This document shows, piece by piece, positions 39,177 to 50,842 of a stretch of 64,000 nucleotides of DNA. This DNA comes from Adiantum capillus-veneris (lineage: Eukaryota; Streptophyta; Polypodiopsida; Polypodiales; Pteridaceae), in contig CM043967.1 in the NCBI GenBank assembly GCA_014529385.2, forward strand, positions 5,037,001-5,101,000, given 5' to 3'. The translations under genes and the position numbers were made by a program. How positions within the stretch are numbered: the stretch's first letter is position 1; each line of letters starts with the position of its first letter. The notes below the pieces were generated by a model. The model had not been told where the DNA came from and made no database searches. It saw only the letters and a program-made list of their open reading frames with translations.

Positions 39177-42100
39177 ATATGCTCGTAAAAAAATATTTCT
39201 TGCTTCCCCATGAAGAGGCATGCCCATCTCCCATTATGAATTTTGACCACTATGGAAGAGTGTATCCTCATTTGGCAACCAACAGGAAGAAATGTCACAT
39301 GTGCCAGACATATAAGCATGAGGGACATTAGAGGTAAATGTGACATCACCGTCATTGGAATATGAAGCCACCTCTCTAATTTGTGTCAAAACCTAACATG
39401 CACCAGACATACATCTCCGCTACTGCCTCATACATCTGAAACAACGGCACCTAATGTGCTCTATGTGACCACAATGCCAACATTGCATAAATCAAAAACT
39501 ATGAGATGGTCATCTCTCATGAGTCATCATGGTCGACTCTAAACTATCACACATAATAGATGTCATATTGAATAATGCATATGCATAAAAGTAAGTGGGA
39601 GCTCACTTAATCACTACACAATCATAACATGATTAATTGCATCAAGCCTTTTGATCATACACAAATATATCTCGACTAAGCTCTACGAAGAGATGTACAA
39701 TAGCAGTGTCCAATCTCTAAGCCAAGAAGAATTGGCACATAAACAAGCACCAAGTGATGATGCAGGTGCAAAGTGGGATAAAAATCTCTTAGTTGAGCAT
39801 AAAGCACATGACCCACATGCGTAAGTAGATAGCAAACATAATGCTAGCTATGCATCCCACAAGTATGGCAAAAACTCCTCATATTTATACATGTAAACCT
39901 ATAGCACATGGCTACATGTCACTTATAAGAAAATAGATTCATGATCAAAATATCCATCGATCACAAACGATGTATAATTTGTAACATGTAGCCACTACAA
40001 GCATACAATATAACTCACTCCTATGAGAGTGGATACAAGAACACTAAATCCGTGTTTAAAAACCAGTTACAGCTGGGGTGGGGGGGGGGTTTACATAAGG
40101 AAGACAATTAAAGTAAGAGTCAAAACTCGATCACTATCAATGTGTGAGTCACACTTAACTGCTGAAGCATCAGAGAGTAGACTGTGAATACATAGAGGCT
40201 ATGGCAAGAATCCTAGAGAAAATCTAGCATAGTTTCCCCTATAGTTTGAGCAAAATTTCAAAAAATCTCACCAAAACCTGTGAGCCCAACTAGGCTTTGC
40301 ACATAAACAGAGACATAATCAAATCATACACCATCTATCGTACATCAAGTCAAACTGAGCTCTCCAAACACAATGGAGAGAAGCAAGATAAATTGTTGGG
40401 TTGAACAAGCTTATAAACCTGTCAAAGACAAAACTATCTCAAATCACAAATCCACATGAGGCATACATCAACTTCTAAGAGCATGGCAACATAGCTCACT
40501 CGCACATGGGGAAGCTCTTTAGATAACTCCATATGTTTGAAACAACTATACACCTATGAATATGCCACCTATGAGCTGTAACTACCTTAATTTATATCTC
40601 CATATGCATACTTAACCGAGAAGCACTAAACCACATGCTGCAACCTCTCTAAGATCCTGCACAATCTAAATGCGCACAAAAATGCATCTGGATGTGTATT
40701 AATTGGAAAGCCACATTCCAAACCATTGCTTGCATATACAAATGCAAGGTAAATCACCTCTCAATTATCACCACAATGTGACATACATATCCAAAGATGC
40801 AAAGTACATAATGCTCTACACCGTGGGAGATCAACCCTAGAAGCTTCCATGCATATAAATTGTTGCAGGTTGTCATAGAAAATTTAGCATTCACTTTGAA
40901 AATTCTAATATCACCAATGCATCCAAAATGTTGGCTATTACATTTTTGACAGAAGTGGATGTCCATATGAAGCAATTTGGAGCATTGAAAGTTGGTGAAA
41001 AGTTCAATATAGAATGGTAGAGTGGTGAAACTGGTTGTCCTTGGGTTTGTTGATAATTTATAGATCCAAATGAACTAAAAAGGACTTTGCAAACAATGCC
41101 CAAGTCATTGGTTATGGGATTATGAAGAAGTGTCTATTATCGCAATATAAACAATTGAAGCTGGCTTTTTTGCAATGGTACATACAATGACAAAGACACT
41201 TAGTAGTTATGGATGAGTTTGGTCGACTATGTGAAGAGTTACACTCCAAATTGGCTTGGTGTCTTTAAAACTGGCCTCCCCCTTTGGTTCACAAAGAAAC
41301 AGTGTCAATCTTGCTAAGCATGGTGACAAAAGCATAAAGGACACATTAATAAAGTGTATTCCCTTATTGTGAAGTAAGGTTTTTACACTTTTTTGCCTAA
41401 ATTCACCCAATCTTGCCCCACCCCATGGTCTATAGAACACATACATGCAATTACAAGCAAATTAGAAAATTGAAAATTACCCCTTAGAAGCATTTTTGGT
41501 CTATACGTCTCTAAAAACCTTGTATCTATCCTTGTGGTGATGCCTATGGATCTAGTTTGGCCAAAAAAGGTATCGTTAATCATAGTTCAACCTATAAAAT
41601 CCTTAGATGACAAAAAACCCCAAATTTGACCCATTTATTCAGTATCTTGATACTAAACTTTTTGTCAAAAGTTGATTTTTTTGGGTTTGATCTTGTTCTC
41701 TGATGTGTTTGGAGCCTGGTGGTATTTTTATGAAGCGATTTGGGTCTATGAATCTCCTATAGGGAGTTTGCATTGCCGGAAGGGCTCTAAAATTCATCTC
41801 TAGGCCTTGGAGTTGAAAGATTGGTCCAAATTATGCCATGAAATTTTTTAAGCTTTCCATTGGCACGATGCAGCTATTGAGTTGAAAATTCTTCACTTTT
41901 TACACCTTGTTTCCCCTTATTTGCATTGTAATGTGTCTTTTTGGCTATTTGATTTTGTAATATTCTTGAAGCTCTCCAATTTATGCTTTGAATTGAGTTC
42001 CAGTGTCCCTATGGTTTATAGAATCTGTCTATGAATGTTAGTCATATTTTTGTCACCTTGGTGCAATGTGACACTTTGACAACTATCCTACCAAATCTAA

Positions 42101-42515
42101 TGATAGAACGACCCCTTTGCACCTACCTTGTTTATCCAAACACCTATAAGTGATATCCCAAGCACCTAGGAGTTGTTGGTGGAGTCAGAATGGAGTTATG
42201 AGCATTTGGGCACTTGTCACAACCATCAGTCCAGCTAAACAAAATGAGATTTGTCACCACAAATGGGTTATATACAAGGCCCTAAACCTATGGTTCAAAT
42301 TTGGCATGAAACTAATCTTGAATTTGTCCTCTATAGTCATTTTTTTCCCTCTTTCTAGTGTTCTGCATCTGCTCTATTCTCTACCCACCCAACAATTGAC
42401 ACCCCCAAAGTAGGAATCAAAATGCTTTTTGACATATTAGAATCATGCCCCTCATGCCTGTTTAGAGTAGGAGGGTTTGTCAATGGCATACAAGCAGGTA
42501 GACTAGAATGGATCC

Positions 42516-42519
<4 letters not shown>
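39177..42519. other. No gene recognised
   Basis: A 3.3-kb AT-rich stretch. ORFs are all under 90 codons and show no domain. A short G-run lies at 40079-40090. No paired LTRs, TIRs or LINE motifs were found. Confidence 0.5.

Positions 42520-42520
<1 letters not shown>

Positions 42521-42550
<30 letters not shown>
42521..42550. repeat. (TG)n microsatellite
   Basis: About 15 TG units. Confidence 0.95.
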
Positions 42551-42552
<2 letters not shown>

Positions 42553-44590
42553 GGTCTTAAGTCACAAATGAGCTTAGATTTGGCGATTCTGACTATATGA
42601 GCTATGGTTTCCCTACTTCAAAGTTCCCAAACCTACCCACTGGCTGTATCAAGTCATGCTATATACTCTTGGGTAAGAAACTATTTGATTTGGACCTGTG
42701 TAGACCTCTTTACCTCTATTCAATCAAGGTTCGTCCAGTAGCCAATTAGGCTTTTCGTTGACATGCTCAAAATTCTCCCTGACTTTTATGCCATGCTAGA
42801 CTGACTTTGAGATCAATTGTTTGAATTTGAATTTTTTATGGGAGAATGTTGCCTGTATCAAGTCATCTTTTGAACATTCTTATTAGAAAATTAAAGAAAA
42901 ATACCAAATTTTAACAAAAAATTATCAAGCACACTCCAGAAAACTCCAAAGTAATATGATAACAACATGCAATCATATTTGTGGTGCATTGCTCCATTTT
43001 CTATTGTTTTAGCTATAATTTGCAAAAATGACTCTAAATTGTACTATTATGTATATATATACACTCACCTAGGGGCTCATATTTTTTGTTTGTCTCTATA
43101 TCTTTGATTGGACTTAGTCTTATGGCATGTGAAAAGAACTAAAAAAACTCAAAACCAAACACAAAAAATTTATAATTTAGTTTAAAAGCAATGCCTATAT
43201 CTTTCTCCTTTGACCAAACTTGGGCTCGCATTCAAAAAATGCCTCTATCCCTCCTTGTCAGAGTCACTTCAATGAGAGTGAGCCGCTAGGGTATGCAGTG
43301 CATGGGTCAAAACTTTGGTCTATGCATAGCCTTCATTATCTCTACCATGCAATTGAAGCCAATGCAATTCAAAACAAAATGACGTGCAAGAGGAGGGTCT
43401 TGAGCTGATTGCACAAGGGTTGAACTCGAGGCTTTTTGTTCCCTTGTAGATTTTTCCAAATAGAAAAATTTGGAGTTGTATTGCTCTTTGTTTCATGGTA
43501 AACCTTTGTTCCCTAATTGGTGCTTTTGGCTTCCATACCCATTTCTGCTTAGATGGTGGGATTCAAGCAATATTTCTTTTGTGCTTACCCTTGAAGCTAC
43601 TACCACTTCTTGTGCTACTTTTGTCGGATGTTCTCAAGTGGTTTTTGCTTCTCCTTCTTTTGACTATTGTCAAAAACAATGGAGCTTATCACAATATAAA
43701 AATAATAGCATAATCACATAGAGCTCAAAGAGAGATTTCGTGTCAATCTTGGATTGCAAAATTTTGGCAACTGTAGTTACGCTAGCTTTCGTGCAGGCCT
43801 ACCTACCCTACAAGTTCGACTACCTACTTCCTGAAAGAAAGAGTTACCTCCATGCAAAAGTACCCTTTCCCCCTTCTTTTAGAGTCTTTTGGATTCTTTT
43901 AACAACCTCCTCTCATCTTCGTTTATAAAACATAGTCTACATGCTACAATTAGCTCAAACCCATGCAAAGTAGTCAACCTTTAAAGGCCAACTTTTAATG
44001 CCCTCATATTTCACATCCGGTTGTACATTTTCGATCATGAAATCATCCTCTTTATATATAAAAAATATTTTCTTTTAAGAAGGCACTTCTTGTTTTTTGG
44101 AAAGCACTTTTGATTCCATAAAGAAAATGATTTATAAAAGAACTCTACTTATAATTAGCATAAAAAGCATAATTGATGACAAAGTCTTTCCAAACATCAG
44201 TTACATAAATACACACAATACTTTTCATGCGTGCAAGCGTGTGAACACATGCATGCACACACGGGCACTCTCATACACACACGACATTGAAGATCTAAGA
44301 AATTCACAGAGTACAATGATGCAATGTCTTCAAGTTTTCACTTACCCTAAGAAAGATTCATGAAATGGATGGAAAACATGGCAGAAACATTTCCGCTCTC
44401 TAGGGGATGGGTATGTTGCAGACCATCAACTAACTCTACTAGCCTCGTGTTCAAGCAGGGCACCCACATTCTAACTTAGTGCTTCCTTAATAGGAATCTC
44501 ATAGAATCCCCGATTTCTTAGCTTTAATTGGATGCAAAGTCAATGTTGTTTTTTTTTTCTTTGCCTTCTAGATTCTTGACCTTCTCCCTC
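42551..44590. other. No gene recognised
   Basis: AT-rich. Overlapping short ORFs at 43470-43721 give hydrophobic Leu/Phe-rich peptides that look like translated T-rich DNA rather than a gene. Confidence 0.5.
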
Positions 44591-44596
<6 letters not shown>

Positions 44597-44626
<30 letters not shown>

Positions 44627-44844
44627 ACACGGGTTCTGTGTGTGTGTGTGTGTGTGTGCGCGTGCACATGCACGTGAGGGCGATGGTCGGGTAACACCGC
44701 AACTCATTAAAAAATGCCACGTTAGTGGCATTTTGTTTAAAAATCTCTCTCATTCGTCTGGAAATAAAATGACTTTTAGAATAAGCCATCATGTAAGTAG
44801 GGGTTCCCAATTTTAAAATATAAATTCATGTAGAATCCAAAGAG

Positions 44845-44910
<66 letters not shown>

Positions 44911-44979
44911 CATAATCTTTGAAGTTTATTAGATGACTACAGTTTGCATAAGGCATCTGAATTTTGTCTTTTATCCCAA

Positions 44980-45041
<62 letters not shown>

Positions 45042-45066
45042 GAACACGGGCTATGTGTGTGTGTGT
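44597..45066. repeat. Cluster of three compound (CT)n / (TG)n microsatellites
   Basis: Arrays at 44597-44626 + 44637-44659, 44848-44910 and 44982-45040 + 45052-45066. The first and third share an AACACGGG(T/C)T spacer between the CT and TG runs. The second goes straight from CT into TG. Confidence 0.93.
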
Positions 45067-45486
45067 ACAAGGGGTGTTTCCCATGAGTCTCCCAAGTTGG
45101 AGGTGAGCATGAACGATAATTTGTTGTGGTTGACAGAAACGTATTTGTGATCGTTGATAAGACGGTGAGGGTTGTGTAAGGTTTCCATCTTTCTGCAATT
45201 AAAAAAAGATGTACAAAGTGAATTAAATGATTTTGAATTCGTATTCGGATGGAAACTGACCCGCAAATCTCTATGGAAAGATTACATTGTCATTTTAATA
45301 AACTAAATAATTGGAAGCCTTTGCAGATATTAAATCACATGGGCAAGAAGATATTTGGCCTAGAAGTTGAGGTTTGGAGGAAGCTTTTTATGATTTTTGC
45401 TCAACTCAGCAATTAAAAAAAAAAACTCGCTTTGCTCCAAAATTAGTTTTTGGAGCGAGCTTTTTGGAGCAAGCTTTTTTTCTTAA
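45067..45486. other. No gene recognised
   Basis: No ORF or repeat of note; two TTTTTGGAGC(A/G)AGCTTTTT words near 45450-45480. Confidence 0.4.
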
Positions 45487-45505
45487 TCTCTCTCTCTCTC
45501 TCTCT
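45487..45505. repeat. (CT)n at LINE F 5' boundary
   Basis: About nine CT units immediately precede the LINE F 5' UTR. Confidence 0.85.
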
Positions 45506-45740
45506 AACAAAAAACGCAATCGTATTTTGACCTACTAGATAGCAGTTCACTCTTTTGATCATAACTGCTTCATCCGAACTCTGATTTGGGTGATCTATAG
45601 CCTCAATCAAAGAGCACGAAGCCCTCTATGCATTGATGTAAAGAGAAAAAATTTCAAAGTTATTGAAGGCGCTTATGTAGTAGCATTTTCGAAGTGAACA
45701 GGTTTAGGAAAATTGACTTTCATCTCTTATTTTACATACA

Positions 45741-46686
45741 ATGTCTTTCGGCACTCACAAAGGTTCTTCTTCTTCAACAAGGTCCACAACCATTGTTGAA
45801 AACGATCCAAAATCTCCTAAGTGTGGAGATAGAAACACAACCACCCAACCAACGACATCAAAAACCATGATCATGGCGTACCTGGTATCATTGCACGAGA
45901 CCGTAAACAAACAAGGCAAAGACTTACGAGCACTTGCAATGGAGAATGGCACACTAAGGGTACTTGTGGTTGAGAATGAGAATCTAAAGAGGACACTTGA
46001 GATGCAAACAACACGTTTGATGCAACTTGAAGAGGAAGTCAAGGAATGTAAACGCTCTCTTGTGGACTTGAATGCTTTGAAGGAGCGGATGAGCAAAGTA
46101 GAGCATGACCATGTATTGAAAGAGGAAAAATTTGACACCATGAGCCAGGATGTATGCGACATGATAAATGTATGTACATATAAGTCTTGGGCTAATGTAT
46201 GTGGTAGCAATGCGGTTTCTAATTCCTCCTCATGCAAGCTATGGTTCAAACAAAGAATGTTGAGAATGTGGATGTGGAGGAGTTGAAGGAACGAGAGCGA
46301 CGTTCCAAGAACATTGTTATTCGTGGAATTTCAGAAGAGAATTTAGAGACACCTCCTTCTCTTGCCATTGTTATCGAAAATTTCTTCAAAACCCACTTTG
46401 GCATGTCCGGAGTTATGGTCTATGGAGCACATAGATTAGGGAAGCAAGGAGCTCCTCGCTTGGGAGAACGACCAATTGCACCATGCCGGATGAGACCATG
46501 CGAAAGATTATTCTTGATAATAGTTGGATCTATTTGAGGGATACAATATGTTTTGTATACGAAGATTGCACTATTAAGCAACAAAATATGCGTCGCAAGG
46601 CATATGAGGAAAAGAATAACAAAAACAAGGAGATCTCTCATGAAGAAATTGTGCCCAAGGAGGAGGTAAGTCCCTCAAGCAAATAG
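45741..46686 (+). pseudogene. LINE F ORF1
   Basis: From ATG 45741: a Ser/Thr-rich start, a coiled-coil-like middle (LRVLVVENENLKRTLEMQ, QLEEEVKECKRSLVDL), then in the next frame an RRM-like segment (RSKNIVIRGISEENLE, FFKTHFGM, YGAHRLGKQG), and then DETMRKIILDNSWIYLRDT. This order matches LINE ORF1 RNA-binding proteins. Two frame changes (about 46240 and 46490). Confidence 0.65.
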
Positions 46687-46722
46687 GGATGCGTGACCTA
46701 TGAGACCGAGTTACAATTGAAA

Positions 46723-47560
46723 ATATGCTTTTGAAATTGTAATGGATACCCATGGAATGCGGGGGTTGGCATTGATGAACTAACAAGCAAAGCCAATGTT
46801 GTACTTCTTGTTGAAATTTGCGAGCATGATCCACAAATGATTAATGACTTGGAGGATTACAATGTACATTCATTGATGTGATCCAAGAATCTCAAGCAAC
46901 GAAGAGGACAAGGAGGGGTAGCATGTATGTTAAGAAAGAATTGGTAGATTTTTTTTTTAAAATTGTGAAAGATGGCAAGTACAAACGTTATGTATGTATG
47001 GATAAAAATTATGACACCAAAAAGAGCACCCATTTTTGTAGCCGGTTGTTACATTCCTCATCATGATTCTCCCTTTTATGCTTGCATGGATAGAGATCAG
47101 CCGTTTTTGGATTTAGAAGAGGACATTGCTTATTTCAAAGGTGAAGGTGGTGTTATTGTATTTGGGGATATGAATGCTCGTACAAAAACATTGCAACATG
47201 ATACTCAACAATTTGCTATGCCATACATTTCAAGGGAGTTGGAGGAAGTTCACTTGTATGTTTGTACTTCAATGGATGAAAAAGAGCCGGATCACTATGG
47301 AAAGTTACTTTTACACATGTGTAATAGCACGGGTATGCTCATTGACAATGGTATATCTTTGTGGAGTGGAACCAATGGATTCACATGTAGGAAACATAAT
47401 GGGGACAGTGTGATTGACTATATGCTACTCTCTGAAGCCATCATGTATCACATAAAGAGTTTTATATTTGGCCAATGGACCCCGGAATCTGACCCACATT
47501 GCACCTTATGTATTGACCTTTCATGTGGAGAAGCAATTGAGCATGATAATCTCAGCCAAA
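46723..47560 (+). pseudogene. LINE F ORF2 endonuclease
   Basis: LKICFWNCNGYPW is the APE endonuclease start. VVLLVEICEH, IFVAGCYIPHHD, GVIVFGDMNART, SVIDYMLLSEAI and SDPHCTL follow. The catalytic GDMNAR is intact; the usual SDH near the end reads SDPH. The frame shifts once near 46970. Confidence 0.7.
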
Positions 47561-48132
47561 GAAAAGAGAAATTATCACTATGTATGGATTTCAAATGGAC
47601 ACCAATATACATTGAAATGGTTGAGCAAAAATTATGGATGACAAAGCTTCAATATGACGCACCATTGGAAACTAAATGGAAAGCTTTCAAAAAAGCTATT
47701 TGTTCTTGTGCCGAAGAATGCTTTGCCATAAAGCATCTCCATGGTAACAACAAAGATAGATCATGCAAAAGGTGGTTTGATAAAGAATGTCAAGATGCTC
47801 GAAAGTCCTTGATAAATCTTGATGCAACGATGGACAAAGACAACTATCAAAATCATTTGCATACATACAAGGCATTGATTCAAAAGAAGAGGAGAAGATG
47901 GGAAGTAAAGCAACAACTTTTTCAAGTCCAAGAAAAGGCACATGCATGTGGAACATTTTGGAGAAACTTGAGGGGCAAGCGGGTTGAGAATTTTGGTAAT
48001 TTGAGTCTTATGGATATGTACACACATTGTAGGCAATTATATGAGCAAGCAATGCTTAAAAAAGGCCATTTTATGGTTCACTCCCATGTATGCCCTCTTT
48101 TTTACTATCGAGGATGTATGCGGTGGGCTTGA
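47561..48132 (+). pseudogene. LINE F ORF2 linker
   Basis: It continues the 46972 frame with basic, helical sequence: SCKRWFDKECQDARKSL, YKALIQKKRRRWEVKQQ, FWRNLRGK. It parallels the W-D-EC...R linker of the other family. Confidence 0.6.
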
Positions 48133-48527
48133 GAAGTTGGCCACTCGCAAAGAGGGAGATCTTCAAGGTATCAAGGCTGAGATGATCAAATGGACGGGAT
48201 ATTTTACCCATGAGTGGATGTGTGATATGTTCAACCTTGCACTTCAATATGGTATGCCTTATGATTGGAGTACTAATTGGGTTAAGCCTTTGCATAAAGG
48301 AGGGGATGTAAAGAATATAAACAACTACCAAACTATAATGATTGGGTCTCTTATGGAAAAGTTGTTTGGGTGCGTAATGGAGATGAAATTGAGTGATTGG
48401 GCTGAAGAGAATGTCAAGTGCAAAGGGACAAGTGGGTTGTTGTCGATGCCATAGCACCATCGATCATCTTATCACACTTCGTGTTCTCATGGAGGAAAGT
48501 CGATTGAAAGGCAAGCGATTGTATTAT
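48120..48527 (+). pseudogene. LINE F RT start
   Basis: LATRKEGDLQGIKAEMIKW, NWVKPLHKGGD, NNYQTIMIGSLMEKLFG, STIDHLITLRVLMEESR. It matches RT blocks 0-2 of plant LINEs. It is broken by a frameshift near 48430 and lost after GKRLYY, before any catalytic Asp. Confidence 0.7.
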
Positions 48528-48970
48528 ATCATCTCGCAATGTGTCTTAGCCACCACAGAGTCTAGAAGGGAGCTACAACCACGAACAAATCTGACGACCA
48601 TACTTTATTTGTCCTTGCCTGCCATTGACAGGGTAGCACTGCCAAACCAGATTTTAGGCGAATCCCACACCATCGAAAGATGATCTTTGTTTCCACCATG
48701 TAGGGCTACCCTACCAAGACCACCCCAACATACCAAAAATATCACAAACTACTAGTCCCCTTTGCCTCCCACAGGAAAGATGGGAGGAAGACTTCTGTCG
48801 TTGACAAAAAGAAGGGGAGTAGTAAACCACATCGGAGGAGCACATGGTGAAGTAGCGAGGAGCTATTTTCAAAAAATGGGTAGCATAGTGTTTACTCTTG
48901 GAAGGTTTCCTTTTTTTTTGTGCAAAACTCACAATGCTGTTTACTCCTAGAAGGTTTTCTTTTCTTTTTT
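48528..48970. other. No gene recognised
   Basis: Unassigned DNA between LINE F and the L1-type tails. Toward the end, GCAAAACTCACAA occurs twice (about 48922 and 48973), probably a partial duplicate of an L1 tail. Confidence 0.4.
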
Positions 48971-48977
48971 TTGCAAA

Positions 48978-49540
48978 ACTCACAATTTTGAGTGGATTAT
49001 ATTAGCAAAACCAAAAAATTACAAATTTCTTCCATGCTCGTGAGAGCCTTGATAGCTTCAAAGGGTCATAACTACACCAACTGATAGGGGAGCCATTCCA
49101 TGGAAAGGAATGAGCCCACATCTTCACCCCAGTAGGCCAATCATTGCAGCAGCCAAGGCCACCCATAGAAAGGAATGAGCCCACATCTTCACCCAAGCAG
49201 GCCAGTTCAATGCGGCACCCAAGGCCATGTTCCACTCATTAGAGTTTGTCTGTTTCCCAATGCAATGATCCCCCCTACTTTCTTGGATTATCTTTGAGAA
49301 TTTAGCTGTTACTATGGTGTTCTCAAAGATTTGACAATTCCTTGCCTTCCATGCATGTTTATAGTAGCAAAACCTCACTATTTGCGTCACGATAAGCAGC
49401 ACTTGGCTCTCAAACACTTTCCCTCCGAAGAAGAGACCGTTCTTGTAGAATCCTATTTTCCAGGTTTTTTGAACCCATTTGCAATTTTTTTCTGCAAGGC
49501 CGCAAATCATCGAGCACTCCTAGAATAGGAGGTTTCATAA
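48978..49540 (-). pseudogene. L1-type LINE C-terminal tail, minus copy
   Basis: Minus-strand sequence NCKWVQKTWKIGFYKNGLFF, CYYKHAWKARNCQIFE is homologous to NCRVLE/KWVQMIWQIKFFK on the plus strand at 50030-50190. It covers the end of the zinc-binding RT tail and the 3' UTR, finishing in a hairpin (48978-48993) and a T/A-rich end. It is disrupted by stops. Confidence 0.65.
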
Positions 49541-49597
49541 CAGTACTTCCAAATAGCTTTTAGGAAACCTTCTATTCAAGGAGTGCCCGATGATTTC
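49505..49597. repeat. Inverted repeat / hairpin, arms about 33 bp
   Basis: AAATCATCGAGCACTCCTAG... (49505-49537) is repeated inverted as ...CAAGGAGTGCCCGATGATTT (about 49565-49597), with a 27-bp loop. The arms differ at four or five positions. It lies where the two inverted L1 fragments meet. Confidence 0.85.
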
Positions 49598-50518
49598 TTA
49601 ACCTGATTGCCCATGTTGATGCCCTGCATGCCAAATTTATGATCTCCTTGGCTAAACAAGACCAAGCTTGGGCTATCAGTGGAACGCCTGGAGATGGCCC
49701 AAAAGTAGTCTTTTCTGCAAACCCCATTCTAAAGGCATCTATCTTGCCTTAATGCACGAGAATACTTGGTCTACTCTCCTCAACAAAATATGGAAGAGAC
49801 AATGGCTAGAAGAATGGTGGGAGGAAGTCATGGAGAACATCTGGAAGCCAAAGTGACTACAATTTATGAAGATATTCTTCTGGAAGGTGATGGGCGGTGC
49901 TCTATCAACGGGCATAAAGATCCATGAAAGAGAAATTGGGCCCGATTGTTGCTTGGGGTGCAGGATAGCTAGTGAAGATTTGGCCCACCTATTCATGGAA
50001 TGCAAGGCGATAAGAGGCCTGGTAGGAAAAATGTGCAAGTGGGTCCAAATGATATGGCAGATCAAGTTCTTCAAGACTGATATGTTCCTTGGTGGCAAGA
50101 AGATAGGAAGTCCTACTCTTCTTATCTGCACTCAAACTGTCAGGTACTTCTTCTTTCACCATATATGGCAGGTGAGGAATTGCCGTGTGTTGGAAGGAGA
50201 CCTTGATGTAGCAAGCTTCTTAGAGACTTTACAAGAAATCAAAGTGATCATTTATACGCTCAGAAGCAAGAAAGAATCGGGAGATTGGTCTAGGGCTATC
50301 CATGCCATGTTGTCAACCTCCAAGAAGTAAAATCCTAGAACTAAAGTACATCTACTTTGTAAATCGGATTATGATTAGCCTCGATAAGAGGCGATAGACA
50401 ACCAATTTGTAATCTTGAGCACCTCAAGGCTCGACCTGAGCTTGAGGCTGTTTTGTAATTGTTATGTTGTGCTTAATACAATTCACTCACAAATTGTGAG
50501 TTTTTTATTTTTTAAAAA
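49598..50518 (+). pseudogene. L1-type LINE zinc-binding RT tail and 3' end, plus copy
   Basis: RIWKRQ-type helices precede FFWKVMGGALSTGIKIHERE, CCLGCRIASEDLAHLFMEC and VRYFFFHHIWQVRNCRV. This is the reverse-transcriptase zinc-binding domain (zf-RVT family: W-x-G-x-L-x-T, C-x2-C, H-x3-C). The stop is at 50328-50330. A 3' UTR follows with stem-loop words (CCTCAAGGCTC/GAGCTTGAGG near 50422-50450), a terminal hairpin at 50485-50501 and an A/T-rich end. The 5' part is missing. Confidence 0.75.
50485..50501 (+). terminator. 3'-terminal hairpin of the L1-type family
   Basis: ACTCACAAATTGTGAGT, an 8-bp stem with a one-base centre, followed by T6. Sister hairpins are at 50614-50630 (minus) and 48978-48993 (minus). 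It is probably a LINE RNA end recognised by the RT rather than a transcription terminator. Confidence 0.6.
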
Positions 50519-50599
50519 GGACTTCCAAGGAGCTTATGCTAACATGGATTAATTTAAAGAGCTTTGAATAACTCATATAGTGTTAGCCCCTAGAGATTT

Positions 50600-50842
50600 A
50601 TCTATTTTTTAAAACTCACTAATAGTGAGTGGAAAATGTATTAACAACCAAAAAATTTACATTGACAGACATGCATATCGAGCCATGGCATCAAACCCTT
50701 CTCCAAAACCAAAATGATTCCCATATATTAGCTGATAAAGGGAGCCAACTTGAAGCTTAGAGAACAATTGACATGGGAGCCACCCAACCATAGATAAGAC
50801 GAGGAAACCTTTATAGCTGATTCCGACCTCGGTTGCCACCAA
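50600..50842 (-). mobile_element. Third L1-type LINE tail, minus
   Basis: Ends with hairpin ACTCACTA/TAGTGAGT (50614-50630) next to TTTTTTAAA. The minus strand upstream (for example GGTTGTTAATACATTTTCC) resembles the other two tails. Coding similarity is weak. Confidence 0.5.

Larger units (their letters stand above)
45506..48527 (+). mobile_element. LINE F, 3'-truncated
   Basis: It contains a 5' UTR (45506-45740), ORF1 (45741-46686), an endonuclease (about 46723-47560), a linker, and the RT up to RLKGKRLYY at about 48527, where similarity ends. It differs from the 6-15 kb family in sequence and GC content. Frameshifts are present. No 3' UTR or tail was found. Confidence 0.75.
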
